Positions 33,461 through 41,566 of a DNA stretch of 64,000 bases are shown here, piece by piece. The stretch is from an uncultured Alistipes sp. GTDB taxonomy: Bacteria; Bacteroidota; Bacteroidia; Bacteroidales; UBA932. Both the position numbers and the translations under genes were made by a program. The notes beneath the pieces are model-generated. The model made no database searches and had not been told where the DNA came from. It saw only the letters and a list, made by a program, of their open reading frames with translations. Position 1 is the first letter of the stretch, and every line of letters begins with the position of its first letter. Location of the stretch: NCBI GenBank assembly GCA_902388455.1, contig CABMPD010000009.1, forward strand, positions 38,506 to 102,505. The letters are read 5' to 3'.

Positions 33461-34570
33461 TTACATGTATACTTTCACTATTACCGGATAGTGGTCCGAG
33501 TTCCCGACCCGCGGCGTTCTGTGCTCCAGCACCTCGAAATCCTCCGGAACGAAGACGTAGTCTATCCTGAGCAGCGGCCACAGCACCCTGTAGGTCGCTC
33601 CGAAACCCTTGCCGGCCTCGCAGAACGTATCCTTGCGGCCATGCTGCAGGCTCCGGAAGCAGTAGGACATCGGCGTATCATTGACATCCCCGCAGATCAC
33701 CGAGGGCAGACCGCTCCCTGAAATATCCTCTAGCAAAGCCCGTACCTGACTGCCCCGGCGGGACGAGGATCTGCGTACTTTTTCGTGTGCCTCGGCCAGT
33801 TCCTGCTGCAGCTCGTCATATCCCCCGCCCCGCACGTCCTGTATCAGCGAGGTCAGCGAGATATTGTTCGACTCCAGATGCACGTTGTACAGCCGGAGGA
33901 CCTTCCCGGCATATTCCACATCGGTGTACAGCACCATGTTGGTCGTACCGCGGAACGGCAGATGTCCGTCCCCGCGCAGCGGCAGGCGGCTGAAGGTCAC
34001 ATTGCCCACATAGTCCCCGTTGCGCAGCTGGAAAAAATGCTCCCGCACGTGGGGATACCCCGGAAACATCCGCCGCAGCCCGGAGGGATCGCCGGTTCGG
34101 AACTCCTGAAGAGAGACCACGTCGGGGGACTCCGAGGCGACGAGGGCCGTCACTCCCCGGATATTGTCCTCCACCTCATCCGAGACTCCCGAGCGGAAGC
34201 CTCCTACGTTCCACGTCAGTACCTTGAGCCCGTCCGCGCGGGCCACTACGCTCTCAGGCAGCGCGTTCCTATCCCCGGCACGGAAGAAGAACCCGACGAA
34301 GAACAGAGACGGCAGCAGGGCGATGACCGGTATCCAGGCCGAGGAGGACCACCTCAGCAGGGCCAGGACCAGCAGCAGCACATTGACCGCCAGCATGGGG
34401 ATGAAATACAGGCCGAAAAATCCCGCAAGAGGGAAGATTCCCGGGTCGATCAGCACCGACACGTAACTGAGCAGCAGCAGTATGCAGCATACTGTCGCCA
34501 CCAGCCGGAAGGACAGGCTCAGGAAAGGACTGCGCCTCTTTCTGGATTCGCGCCGGGTCATCTGAAGCAA
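33461..34570 (-). CDS. Membrane-anchored endonuclease/exonuclease/phosphatase family protein
   Basis: 369 residues. Three N-terminal membrane segments (residues about 20-105) precede an EEP domain with VLTWNVGGFR, VSLQEFR (metal-binding Glu), ICGDVNDTPMS (catalytic Asp/Asn), RIDYVFV and GNSDHYPVIV (catalytic His). The fold cleaves phosphodiesters in nucleic acids or lipids; membrane-tethered members in Bacteroidetes are of unknown substrate and the domain should face the periplasm or the cytoplasm depending on topology. It lies 6 nt after the rhomboid gene and 11 nt before tsaC. Confidence 0.9.
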   Translation of the reverse strand: MLQMTRRESRKRRSPFLSLSFRLVATVCCILLLLSYVSVLIDPGIFPLAGFFGLYFIPMLAVNVLLLVLALLRWSSSAWIPVIALLPSLFFVGFFFRAGDRNALPESVVARADGLKVLTWNVGGFRSGVSDEVEDNIRGVTALVASESPDVVSLQEFRTGDPSGLRRMFPGYPHVREHFFQLRNGDYVGNVTFSRLPLRGDGHLPFRGTTNMVLYTDVEYAGKVLRLYNVHLESNNISLTSLIQDVRGGGYDELQQELAEAHEKVRRSSSRRGSQVRALLEDISGSGLPSVICGDVNDTPMSYCFRSLQHGRKDTFCEAGKGFGATYRVLWPLLRIDYVFVPEDFEVLEHRTPRVGNSDHYPVIVKVYM

Positions 34571-34576
34571 GACACG

Positions 34577-35224
34577 CTAGGAGTACAGCCGGTTCTTTTT
34601 CTTCCAGTACAGTATCATGATGATACCGAAGATCATACCTCCGAGATGGGCGAAATGGGCCACATTGCCGCCCCTGCCGGACAGGCCCGATATGAGTTCG
34701 ATGGCACCGAAGATGATGACCATCCACTTGGCCTTCATGGCGACGGGAGGGAAGACGAACTGCAGCACATTGTTCGGGAACATCATGCCGTAGGCCAGCA
34801 GCAGACCGTAGATGGCGCCCGAGGCACCGACGGTGGGCACGCGGTTGATGGCGGCCTCGACCAGTCCGGGAGTCTCGGCGAAAGCGATCTGCAGATACAT
34901 CACCAGCTCGTTGATCAGGCCCGCGCCGATACCGCAGACCATGTAGTAGAGGAAGAATTTCTTCCCGCCCCAGTAGTTCTCCAGCACGCTGCCGAACATG
35001 TACAGCGAGAACATATTGAAGAAGATGTGCCAGAAGCCCCCGTGCATGAACATGTAGGTAATCAGCTGGAAGGGCTTGAAGAAGGGCGAGGTGAAATAGA
35101 AGAGCGAGAATGTCCCGTACATGAAGTTCTGGGCGAACATCGTGACGACGAAGACTATCGCGTTGATGATTATCAGGTTCTTGACTACAAAGGGCAGTCC
35201 GGGTCGGTAATAGCCGTAATTCAT
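34577..35224 (-). CDS. Rhomboid family intramembrane serine protease
   Basis: Start set at 35224 (MNYGYYRPGLPFVVKNLI; 215 residues), whose ATG overlaps the mutL TGA as ATGA. Six membrane segments are visible, with HGGFWHIFFNMFSLYMFG (oxyanion His/Asn region), the nucleophile in GASGAIYGLL and the partner His in HLGGMIFGI. It should cleave single-pass membrane proteins within the inner membrane; targets are unknown. Downstream genes follow at 6 and 11 nt. Confidence 0.95.
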   Translation of the reverse strand: MNYGYYRPGLPFVVKNLIIINAIVFVVTMFAQNFMYGTFSLFYFTSPFFKPFQLITYMFMHGGFWHIFFNMFSLYMFGSVLENYWGGKKFFLYYMVCGIGAGLINELVMYLQIAFAETPGLVEAAINRVPTVGASGAIYGLLLAYGMMFPNNVLQFVFPPVAMKAKWMVIIFGAIELISGLSGRGGNVAHFAHLGGMIFGIIMILYWKKKNRLYS

Positions 35225-37041
35225 AAATGTCTCTCTATGTCTTGTTCTGTCAATATAAACATGCACCTGCGGCCGGCCGGCGAAATCTCGGGCTCTGCGC
35301 AGGAAAACAAGGTATCTACCAAAAGTCGTGCCTCATCCCCGGATATCCGGGTGTCAGTCCCCGAAACAGCGGCACGGGCCAGCTTCCGGGCCATTTCCTC
35401 CCTTGCTGCAGCCTTTCCCAGGCCCTCCGGACCGGCATCCATCAGCGCTGCCACTATGTCATCCACCGCCTTCCGCACCGCCTCCTCGTCCGTGCCGAAC
35501 CCTTCGGGCAGCCCCTTTACGGAGATGGTGAAATCCCCCGCAGGCTCAATGTCGAATCCCAGCTGCCGCAGCCTCCCGGGATCCTCCATCAGCAGATGAT
35601 ACCGCTCGGGCGGAAGGGTCACCGCGCACGGAAACAGCACCTGATGGGAAATGGGCGAGCTGTCGTCCAGCTGCCGCAGGTATCTTTCGTAGAATATCCG
35701 TTCCCTGGCCCTGCGCACGTCCACTATCAGCAGGCCGGAGCGCATGGGGGTCGCAATATAGCGGCTGGAAATCTGAAGGACCCCCGCCCCGCTTCCGGCC
35801 GTTCCGCTGTCCTCGAAGATATGGCCGTAGCCGGCGACATCCGGTTCAGCGGGGGACAATGTCTCAGTGGCAAAAGCCGTGGAGCGATGCCTATGGAAAT
35901 CAACCGTTTCAGGCAAAATCGCCCCATAGTCCACCTTCTTCCCGGATACGGAGCGTCCTCCCCCGAAACTTCCACCGCCCCCCTTGGAATAATGGAACTG
36001 CGAGGGAGCCGGAATGTCCGGCAGGGTATCGTGGTCGAAATCTATCGTAGGGATAAATGACCCCCGTCCCAGAGCCTCCCGTACCACGGCGGTAAGGAGT
36101 TCGAAGATCTCGGTCTCATTCTCAAACTTGACCTCCGTCTTCGAGGGATGTATGTTCACGTCCACATTCTCCGGAGGAGTGGAGAAGAAGAGGTAGTAGG
36201 AGGGATAGGTCCCCTCGGGGATGAGTTTGTCGTAGGCCTTCATCACCGCCTTGTGAAAATAGGGCGAGCGGAAATAGCGGCCGTTGACGAAGAAATACTG
36301 GTTGCCGGCACTGCGGCGGGCATCCTGAGGATTGCCCACGAAGCCGGATATCTCTATGATGCGGGTCGAGGTGGACACGTCGATGAGCTCCTTGCCCATG
36401 TCCTTGCCCTCGATCTCGAGGATGCGCTGCTTGAGGGTATTGGCCCGCCTGAGGTTGTAGATGTCCTTACCGTTGTGGGACAGGCGGACGCCCACATCCG
36501 GACGGCAGAGGGCCACGTGGGAGAACTCGGCTATGATCTGACGCAGCTCCGTATTGTCCGACTTGAGGAACTTGCGCCTGGCCGGGAGGCTGTAGAAGAT
36601 GTTGCGGACGGCGATGTTGGTCCCCTCGGGCATGGCCGCTTCCTCCTGGGAGACAAGGCCGGAGGGAGTGAAAACGGTCTCAGTGCCGGTTTCGGAGCCT
36701 TTCCTGCGGGTACGGAGCGTGACCTCGGCCACCGCCGCGATGGAAGGCAGGGCCTCCCCGCGGAAACCGTAGGTCAGGATCGAGTCCAGGTCGGAGGCCT
36801 GTGCTATCTTGGAGGTAGCGTGTCTCTCGAAGCAGAGCCGCGCCTCTTCCGGAGTCATGCCGCAGCCGTCGTCGATCACCTGGATCAGGGTCTTGCCCGC
36901 ATCCTCGATGATGACGCTGACCGAGCCGGCTCCGGCGTCTATGGCATTTTCCAGAAGTTCCTTGACCACTGACGAGGGGCGTTGGACCACCTCTCCGGCA
37001 GCGATGAGATTGGAGATATTGGGAGGCAGGATCTTAAGCAT
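35221..37041 (-). CDS. mutL: DNA mismatch repair protein MutL
   Basis: 606 residues. The N-terminal GHKL ATPase has KELLENAIDAGA, DDGCGM and TYGFRGEALPSI; the transducer domain follows (VNGRYFRSPYF, NIHPSKTEVKF). The C-terminal dimerisation domain lacks a clear endonuclease site: the DQHA-x2-E-x4-E motif reads DVRRARERIFYE and the CPHGR cluster reads SPAGR. It couples MutS mismatch recognition to strand removal. It lies 9 nt after the small membrane protein gene and overlaps the rhomboid start by 4 nt. Confidence 0.96.
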   Translation of the reverse strand: MLKILPPNISNLIAAGEVVQRPSSVVKELLENAIDAGAGSVSVIIEDAGKTLIQVIDDGCGMTPEEARLCFERHATSKIAQASDLDSILTYGFRGEALPSIAAVAEVTLRTRRKGSETGTETVFTPSGLVSQEEAAMPEGTNIAVRNIFYSLPARRKFLKSDNTELRQIIAEFSHVALCRPDVGVRLSHNGKDIYNLRRANTLKQRILEIEGKDMGKELIDVSTSTRIIEISGFVGNPQDARRSAGNQYFFVNGRYFRSPYFHKAVMKAYDKLIPEGTYPSYYLFFSTPPENVDVNIHPSKTEVKFENETEIFELLTAVVREALGRGSFIPTIDFDHDTLPDIPAPSQFHYSKGGGGSFGGGRSVSGKKVDYGAILPETVDFHRHRSTAFATETLSPAEPDVAGYGHIFEDSGTAGSGAGVLQISSRYIATPMRSGLLIVDVRRARERIFYERYLRQLDDSSPISHQVLFPCAVTLPPERYHLLMEDPGRLRQLGFDIEPAGDFTISVKGLPEGFGTDEEAVRKAVDDIVAALMDAGPEGLGKAAAREEMARKLARAAVSGTDTRISGDEARLLVDTLFSCAEPEISPAGRRCMFILTEQDIERHL

Positions 37042-37050
37042 CTCTTCGGG

Positions 37051-37380
37051 CTACCGCATGGATTCGAGGAATACAGTATAGTACTTGGCGAAATAGATAA
37101 GGAAGGCGAAGAATATGGCCACCGACACCAGGCCTATGATGCGGGTGAGGTTCTTGTTGAGCGAACCACGCCTGCTGTTGCGGGCCTGCTCCTGAAGCCT
37201 ACCGCTGATGTACATACCCGGCTTGTATGCCTCGTCCTTCCATTCCTTTCCCTCACGCAAAGCTTTCTCCTTGAGTGCCTCATTCTTGACATGTTCACGG
37301 CGTTCCTTTCTCTCGTCCCAGTAACGTGGCTCATAGTGAAAGACGCGATGCTCAGGCGTTTTGAAAAAACTGATATTCAT
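37051..37380 (-). CDS. Small conserved-looking membrane protein of unknown function
   Basis: 109 residues. The N-terminal half is highly charged (YEPRYWDERKERREHV, KEKALREGKEWKDEAY), with a single membrane helix near the C-terminus (RIIGLVSVAIFFAFLIYFAKYY) and a short tail. The likely topology is N-terminus in the cytoplasm. Such proteins occur just before mutL in Bacteroidales, but I know of no function. It is the first gene of the mutL-rhomboid-EEP-tsaC operon. Confidence 0.85.
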   Translation of the reverse strand: MNISFFKTPEHRVFHYEPRYWDERKERREHVKNEALKEKALREGKEWKDEAYKPGMYISGRLQEQARNSRRGSLNKNLTRIIGLVSVAIFFAFLIYFAKYYTVFLESMR

Positions 37381-37409
37381 CTCTGATTTCCTTTAGTAAT
37401 TGCAACATA

Positions 37410-37440
37410 CAAAAGTACAAAAATTCTGCCGCAGATGCAA
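37410..37440 (-). promoter_or_regulatory. Promoter of the mutL-rhomboid-EEP-tsaC operon
   Basis: Minus strand TTGC at 37437-37440, 19-nt spacer, TACTTTTG at 37410-37417, 29 nt before the first start codon. Confidence 0.7.
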
Positions 37441-37459
37441 CCGGGGTGAAACAGTTGAC

Positions 37460-38638
37460 TCAGACACGACGCAGCCACTTCCGGCCAAGCCACTTTCTCA
37501 ACGGCTCGTCATATGCCTTCAATACTATGTACGCCAGCATTATACTGCCTAGAAACACCGTCACAGCCCATGGCCATGCCTCGGAAAAAGGAACACCCGT
37601 AAAGGTCCAGGCATAAAATAGGTACATAAAAGGATAATGAATTATATAGACCGGGTATGATATGTCGCCAAGGAACCTGCACACTCTCCTCGAAAAAACA
37701 CCGGCCAATTGACCGGAAGCGCCGATATAGACCAGAAGTGGAAATACACATACGACACAGAACGCCTCATAAAGACCGTTAAGCCACATATTGTCCTCAG
37801 AACCGATCCGGGGCACCGAAAGCAGGAATATTATCGCCAGAGAGCAGAGCCAGAACGCTCCCCGCACCCTCCACGGCCGGAAGCCGCGGGACATCAGCAG
37901 ACCAACTCCGAACGAGAACATCAGCCTGAGGAACCCACCCGGAAGATTGAGGTCAGTCAACGACCAGCCCACCCCGAGATGGCCGAAGCCGGAGAGGCCG
38001 CCTACCGCATAACCCGCCAGACCCAGGCCGGAGACCGCAACAACCACGGCTAACCAGCGGGTGGACAGCCTGCGCAGGACTAAGGCGTAGAGGATGTTGC
38101 CGATATATTCGAAGAACAGGGACCAGGAAGGGCCGTTGAGCGGATACATCTCGTTGTTGCCCCGCACCTCGTAAGGCGCCCCGGGATAAGCCGGAATCAG
38201 GAACATGCCCAGCAGCATGGCCAGCATCACCGCCCCGAAAGGCACGTGTGTCCCATTCCACTGCACCGAGCCCTGAATCAAGAAAGTCACCGCTCCCAGC
38301 ACCGAGCCGAGCATCACCATCGGATGCAGACGCACTAGACGGCGCTTTAGGAAGTCCTTTATCCCCATACCCCCGCAGACTCCGGAAGCGTTCCCAGGCC
38401 GTTTCCTCCACCGGTCATCGTAAGCGTATCCGACCACGAAGCCGGAGAGGATGAAGAAGAAGTCCACGGCCAGATACCCGTGATTGAACTTCTGGTCCAG
38501 CGGGCTGGTTGCGAAGCCCTCGAACACGTGATACCATATCACCACCAGGGCGGCCACTCCGCGAAGCCCATCCAGTATCTCATAATGCGGCTTGGAATCC
38601 GCAAAGGCCGATGCGGCCACAGTATTGCCTGTTTTCAT
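37460..38638 (-). CDS. Acyltransferase family 3 membrane protein
   Basis: 392 residues with about 10 membrane segments. The start HYEILDGLRGVAALVVIWYHVFEGF contains the Arg and the conserved His of the OafA/OatA-like acyltransferase-3 family; DFFFILSGFVVGYAYDDRW is also typical. These move acetyl or other acyl groups onto exported sugars such as O-antigen or peptidoglycan. No extracellular SGNH domain is attached. It starts 12 nt after rsmE, so they are probably cotranscribed; the substrate is not evident. Confidence 0.9.
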   Translation of the reverse strand: MKTGNTVAASAFADSKPHYEILDGLRGVAALVVIWYHVFEGFATSPLDQKFNHGYLAVDFFFILSGFVVGYAYDDRWRKRPGNASGVCGGMGIKDFLKRRLVRLHPMVMLGSVLGAVTFLIQGSVQWNGTHVPFGAVMLAMLLGMFLIPAYPGAPYEVRGNNEMYPLNGPSWSLFFEYIGNILYALVLRRLSTRWLAVVVAVSGLGLAGYAVGGLSGFGHLGVGWSLTDLNLPGGFLRLMFSFGVGLLMSRGFRPWRVRGAFWLCSLAIIFLLSVPRIGSEDNMWLNGLYEAFCVVCVFPLLVYIGASGQLAGVFSRRVCRFLGDISYPVYIIHYPFMYLFYAWTFTGVPFSEAWPWAVTVFLGSIMLAYIVLKAYDEPLRKWLGRKWLRRV

Positions 38639-38650
38639 AATCAGTTTTAT

Positions 38651-39430
38651 TTAATCATTGTCACAGCTTATGGAAGAATACACCGCAGCAACACAGAGAG
38701 TTGCCGCAGTCTCGGTGCGCAGGCGCGAGGGTCCGAGGGACAGGGGCTCGAAACCGGCCTCCAGGGCCTCTGCGATCTCCTCCGAGGAAAAATCCCCCTC
38801 AGGCCCTATCAGGAACAATGCTCCGGGCCGGGCCTCTCCGGCAGCATCCTCCCCTCCGGCCTTCACGGCGCCGACCGCCTCCATCAGCGGCACACGGGTA
38901 TTCAGCCCCGCCGCTATATCGCTGTCGCAGTATGCGATGAACTTCTTCCCGGAGAACCCTGCCGAGCGCACCTCCTCCATCAGGGCCCGGAACGGAGTAA
39001 GTCCGTCGAGCTGCGGCACCGCCCCCTTGAGGGACTGCTTGGCGGCCGCGACGATGACCCGTTGCCCGCGTTCCTGATTGTACACCTTCCGCTCGGAATG
39101 GGCGCAGAGCAAGGGTGTGATCCGGTCCACTCCCATCTCCGTAGCCTTCTCGGTAAACCACTCGAAGCGGTCGATATTCTTCGTCGGAGCCACGGCCATC
39201 CACAGCCGGTAGGGATGCGTCCCGAAGCCGCCCTCGACCGAGAGCACCCGGGCCACGGCCGCACGGCTGTCCGCCTCCTCGAGACAGCATCGGTAGAGAT
39301 TGCCGTCCCCTCCGCTTACATAGACCTCATCCCCTGCCCTGTGCCTGAGCACCTTGACGCAGTGAGCGGACTCCTCGGGAGAGAGACGGATCCTCCCGTC
39401 GCGGATATCATTTGAATAAAATACTTCCAT
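38651..39430 (-). CDS. rsmE: 16S rRNA (uracil1498-N3)-methyltransferase
   Basis: Start set at 39430 (MEVFYSNDIRDGRIRL; 259 residues); the open frame upstream overlaps the divergent folP promoter region. An N-terminal PUA-like domain (HCVKVLRHRAGDEVYV) precedes the SPOUT knot with RFEWFTEKATEMGVDRI, AAKQSLKGAVPQ, IGPEGDFSSEEIA and LGPSRLRTETAA. It methylates U1498 of 16S rRNA. A strong -7 element lies only 5 nt before the start codon, suggesting a nearly leaderless mRNA. Confidence 0.95.
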   Translation of the reverse strand: MEVFYSNDIRDGRIRLSPEESAHCVKVLRHRAGDEVYVSGGDGNLYRCCLEEADSRAAVARVLSVEGGFGTHPYRLWMAVAPTKNIDRFEWFTEKATEMGVDRITPLLCAHSERKVYNQERGQRVIVAAAKQSLKGAVPQLDGLTPFRALMEEVRSAGFSGKKFIAYCDSDIAAGLNTRVPLMEAVGAVKAGGEDAAGEARPGALFLIGPEGDFSSEEIAEALEAGFEPLSLGPSRLRTETAATLCVAAVYSSISCDND

Positions 39431-39435
39431 ACCCG

Positions 39436-39443
39436 CAAAGATA
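39436..39443 (-). promoter_or_regulatory. -7 element of rsmE
   Basis: TATCTTTG on the minus strand ends 5 nt before the start codon, so the 5' leader would be 0-3 nt. No clear -33 element. Confidence 0.5.
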
Positions 39444-39488
39444 CTCCATTTTTTCCTATCTTGGCAGTCCGTTAAAGACTCACAGGAC

Positions 39489-40325
39489 ATGAACAGCGCA
39501 GCATTTTCCCCCGACCGCCGGATCTCCGTCATGGGGATCGTCAACCTCACGGACAACTCCTATTTTGCCTCCAGCCGCTGCCTCGGTCCCTCCGGAGAGG
39601 TGGACCTGGGGAAGGCCCTCGACCGCACGGAACGGATGCTGGCCGAGGGCGCCGATATTATAGACATAGGTGCGTGCTCGACCCGTCCGGGATCGCAGGG
39701 AGTGGGCGCAGAGGAAGAATGGCGCAGGCTCGGGCCTTTCCTGCGGGAGGTGCGCAGGGCCTTCGGGGACGGTGTCCGCATATCGGTCGATACCTACTGG
39801 GCTTCGGTCGTGGAACGCTGCTTCGACACGGTAGGCCCGTTCATGGTCAATGACATATCTGCGGGGGAGGACGATCCGGCGATGCTGCCGCTGGTGGGAC
39901 GGCTGGGGCTGGAATACGTGGCGATGCACAAGCGCGGCACTCCGGCGGACATGCAGTCGCTGTGCCAGTATGAAGATGTGGTGGAGGATGTGCTGGCCTA
40001 CTTCGGGGATTTCGGCCGCCGGGCCGCTGAGCACGGCATCAGGGAATGGATTCCGGACCCCGGATTCGGGTTCGCCAAGACTGTGGAGCAGAACTACCGG
40101 CTGCTGGCCGGCCTGGACCGTTTCGCCGCCCTTGGCCGTCCGATACTCGTCGGCGTGTCCCGCAAGAGCATGATCTACCGTCTTCTCGGCATCACCCCCG
40201 AGGAGTCCCTGCCCCAGACCCAGGTCCTGCACCTGGCAGCCCTCGAGCGCGGCGCCTCTATCCTCCGCGTCCACGACGTCGCAGAGGCCGTACGCACCGT
40301 ACGCATCTGGCGCGCTTTGCAGTAG
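39489..40325 (+). CDS. folP: Dihydropteroate synthase
   Basis: 278 residues with the TIM-barrel motifs VMGIVNLTDNSYFASS (pterin/pyrophosphate loop; the usual NVTPDSF reads NLTDNSY, with the metal-ligand Asn kept), IIDIGACSTRPGSQGVG, ISVDTYWASV, VNDISAGEDDPAML, PDPGFGFAKT, VGVSRKSMI and RVHDV. It joins p-aminobenzoate to hydroxymethyl-dihydropterin diphosphate in folate synthesis and is the sulfonamide target. It stands alone, divergent from rsmE by 58 nt, and its stop is 2 nt from a palindromic repeat. Confidence 0.95.
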   Translation: MNSAAFSPDRRISVMGIVNLTDNSYFASSRCLGPSGEVDLGKALDRTERMLAEGADIIDIGACSTRPGSQGVGAEEEWRRLGPFLREVRRAFGDGVRISVDTYWASVVERCFDTVGPFMVNDISAGEDDPAMLPLVGRLGLEYVAMHKRGTPADMQSLCQYEDVVEDVLAYFGDFGRRAAEHGIREWIPDPGFGFAKTVEQNYRLLAGLDRFAALGRPILVGVSRKSMIYRLLGITPEESLPQTQVLHLAALERGASILRVHDVAEAVRTVRIWRALQ

Positions 40326-40327
40326 CA

Positions 40328-40439
40328 GGAGGAGATATGCAGCGGTCGAAATGACCAGGCCCTCCCACCGCTTTGCGGCGGGCCCCTCCCTCTAGAGCCG
40401 AGGGCGGCTAGTCATTTCTCGTCGCTGCATATCTCCTCC
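40328..40439. repeat. 112-bp palindromic repeat element between folP and ispF
   Basis: Terminal inverted repeats are perfect over 17 bp (40328-40344 GGAGGAGATATGCAGCG against 40423-40439) and resume as GAAATGAC/GTCATTTC one step inside. The core holds two further hairpins (CCGC-TTT-GCGG at 40368-40378 and AGCCG-AGGG-CGGCT at 40396-40409). The element starts 2 nt after the folP stop and contains the ispF stop and its last 15-16 codons. It looks like a MITE- or REP/BIME-type intergenic repeat. No second copy is in this window. Confidence 0.75.
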
Positions 40440-40928
40440 GTCGGAGCGATTGAGCAGGACTGAGGCCCAGACGGCGATGCCCTCCTCGCGGCCGGTGAAG
40501 CCGAGGTGCTCCGTCGTGGTGGCCTTGACCGAGACCTGAGAAATGTCCACGCCGAGGATGTCGGCCAAGGTCTGCCGCATCCGGACGATGTAGGGGGCGA
40601 GCTTGGGACGCTGTGCTGCTATGGTGATGTCGGCATTGGATACTGCATAGCCATGCGAGCGGACCAAGGCATCCACCCGCCGCAGCAGGATCTTGCTGTC
40701 TATGCCGCGGTATTCCTCGGAAGTATCCGGAAAATGCTGACCGATGTCGCCGAGCGCTAAGGCCCCGAGCATAGCGTCGCAGAGAGCGTGGATGGCCACG
40801 TCCCCGTCCGAGTGGGCGATACAGCCCTTGGTGTGCGGGATCCTCACCCCGCCCAGCCACAGCTCCAGCCCCTCGCCGAGGGCGTGCACGTCGTAGCCGT
40901 GGCCTATCCTGAATGGAAGAGAACTCAT
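40392..40928 (-). CDS. ispF: 2-C-methyl-D-erythritol 2,4-cyclodiphosphate synthase
   Basis: 178 residues. Zn-binding and substrate motifs are complete: [58 protein letters not shown] and [18 protein letters not shown]. The enzyme makes MEcPP in the MEP isoprenoid pathway. The family normally ends near WASVLLNR at about residue 161; the remaining 16 residues ([16 protein letters not shown]) are encoded by the palindromic repeat at 40328-40439 and are probably not functional. Confidence 0.95.
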   Translation of the reverse strand: MSSLPFRIGHGYDVHALGEGLELWLGGVRIPHTKGCIAHSDGDVAIHALCDAMLGALALGDIGQHFPDTSEEYRGIDSKILLRRVDALVRSHGYAVSNADITIAAQRPKLAPYIVRMRQTLADILGVDISQVSVKATTTEHLGFTGREEGIAVWASVLLNRSDGGDMQRREMTSRPRL

Positions 40929-40956
40929 CTTCTGAATAAATTTAACGGTCCGGGCA

Positions 40957-40964
40957 CAAATGTA
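40957..40964 (-). promoter_or_regulatory. -7 element of ispF
   Basis: TACATTTG on the minus strand, 28 nt before the ispF start. No good -33; its expected place overlaps the divergent -7 at 40987-40994. Confidence 0.5.
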
Positions 40965-40986
40965 AACAAAAAAACCGCGAAAGCCG

Positions 40987-40994
40987 TATATTTG
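40987..40994 (+). promoter_or_regulatory. -7 element of the yfcE-like gene
   Basis: TATATTTG on the plus strand, 25 nt before the start codon. No good -33. Confidence 0.5.
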
Positions 40995-41019
40995 CCCTCA
41001 CTAATACGACAACCGACAC

Positions 41020-41517
41020 ATGTACATCGGAATCATTTCAGACACACACTGCTGGTTCGACAACCCGCTGAAAAAGTTCCTCGAGCCGGTGGACGAGATA
41101 TGGCACGCGGGGGACTTCGGCAACGAGGAGACCCTGCTGCAGATTGCGGACTTCAAGCCGCTCAAAGGAGTATACGGCAACTGTGACGGTACGCAGGTCC
41201 GCGGCAGAGTCCCGTACACACAGTTTTTCGAGTGCGGGGGGAAGAGGGTGCTGATGATGCACATCGGAGGCTATCCCGGCCGGTACGACTACAAAGCCTT
41301 CCAGCTCATCAACGCCCATCTGCCCGACATCTTCGTCTGCGGCCACTCCCACATCCTCAAAGTCATCTTCGACAAGAAATACAACATGCTCACCGTCAAT
41401 CCAGGTGCCGCCGGCATTCAGGGCTTCCATCAGGTGAGGACAGCCATAAGGGTCCACATCGATGACGGGAATATTCACGGCATGGAGATCGGAGAATGGC
41501 CCAGATTTGTCAAATAA
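41020..41517 (+). CDS. YfcE/MJ0936-type metallophosphoesterase
   Basis: 165 residues. The calcineurin-like metal motifs are IISDTHCW, WHAGDFGNEETL, GNCDG (GNCD in place of GNHD, as in MJ0936-type enzymes), MMHIGGYPG, CGHSHILK and NPGAAGIQGFH. These small cytoplasmic enzymes hydrolyse phosphodiesters; the physiological substrate is unsettled. It is divergent from ispF; the DPP-IV-like gene follows after 49 nt. Confidence 0.92.
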   Translation: MYIGIISDTHCWFDNPLKKFLEPVDEIWHAGDFGNEETLLQIADFKPLKGVYGNCDGTQVRGRVPYTQFFECGGKRVLMMHIGGYPGRYDYKAFQLINAHLPDIFVCGHSHILKVIFDKKYNMLTVNPGAAGIQGFHQVRTAIRVHIDDGNIHGMEIGEWPRFVK

Positions 41518-41566
41518 TCACTATATTTACACTCGTTTTTGAGAATCATCAACCTACACAACACAA

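Noticed and set aside
33785..35599. Plus-strand open frame of 604 codons opposite EEP, rhomboid and mutL
   Set aside because: Crosses three conserved genes; no domain recognised.
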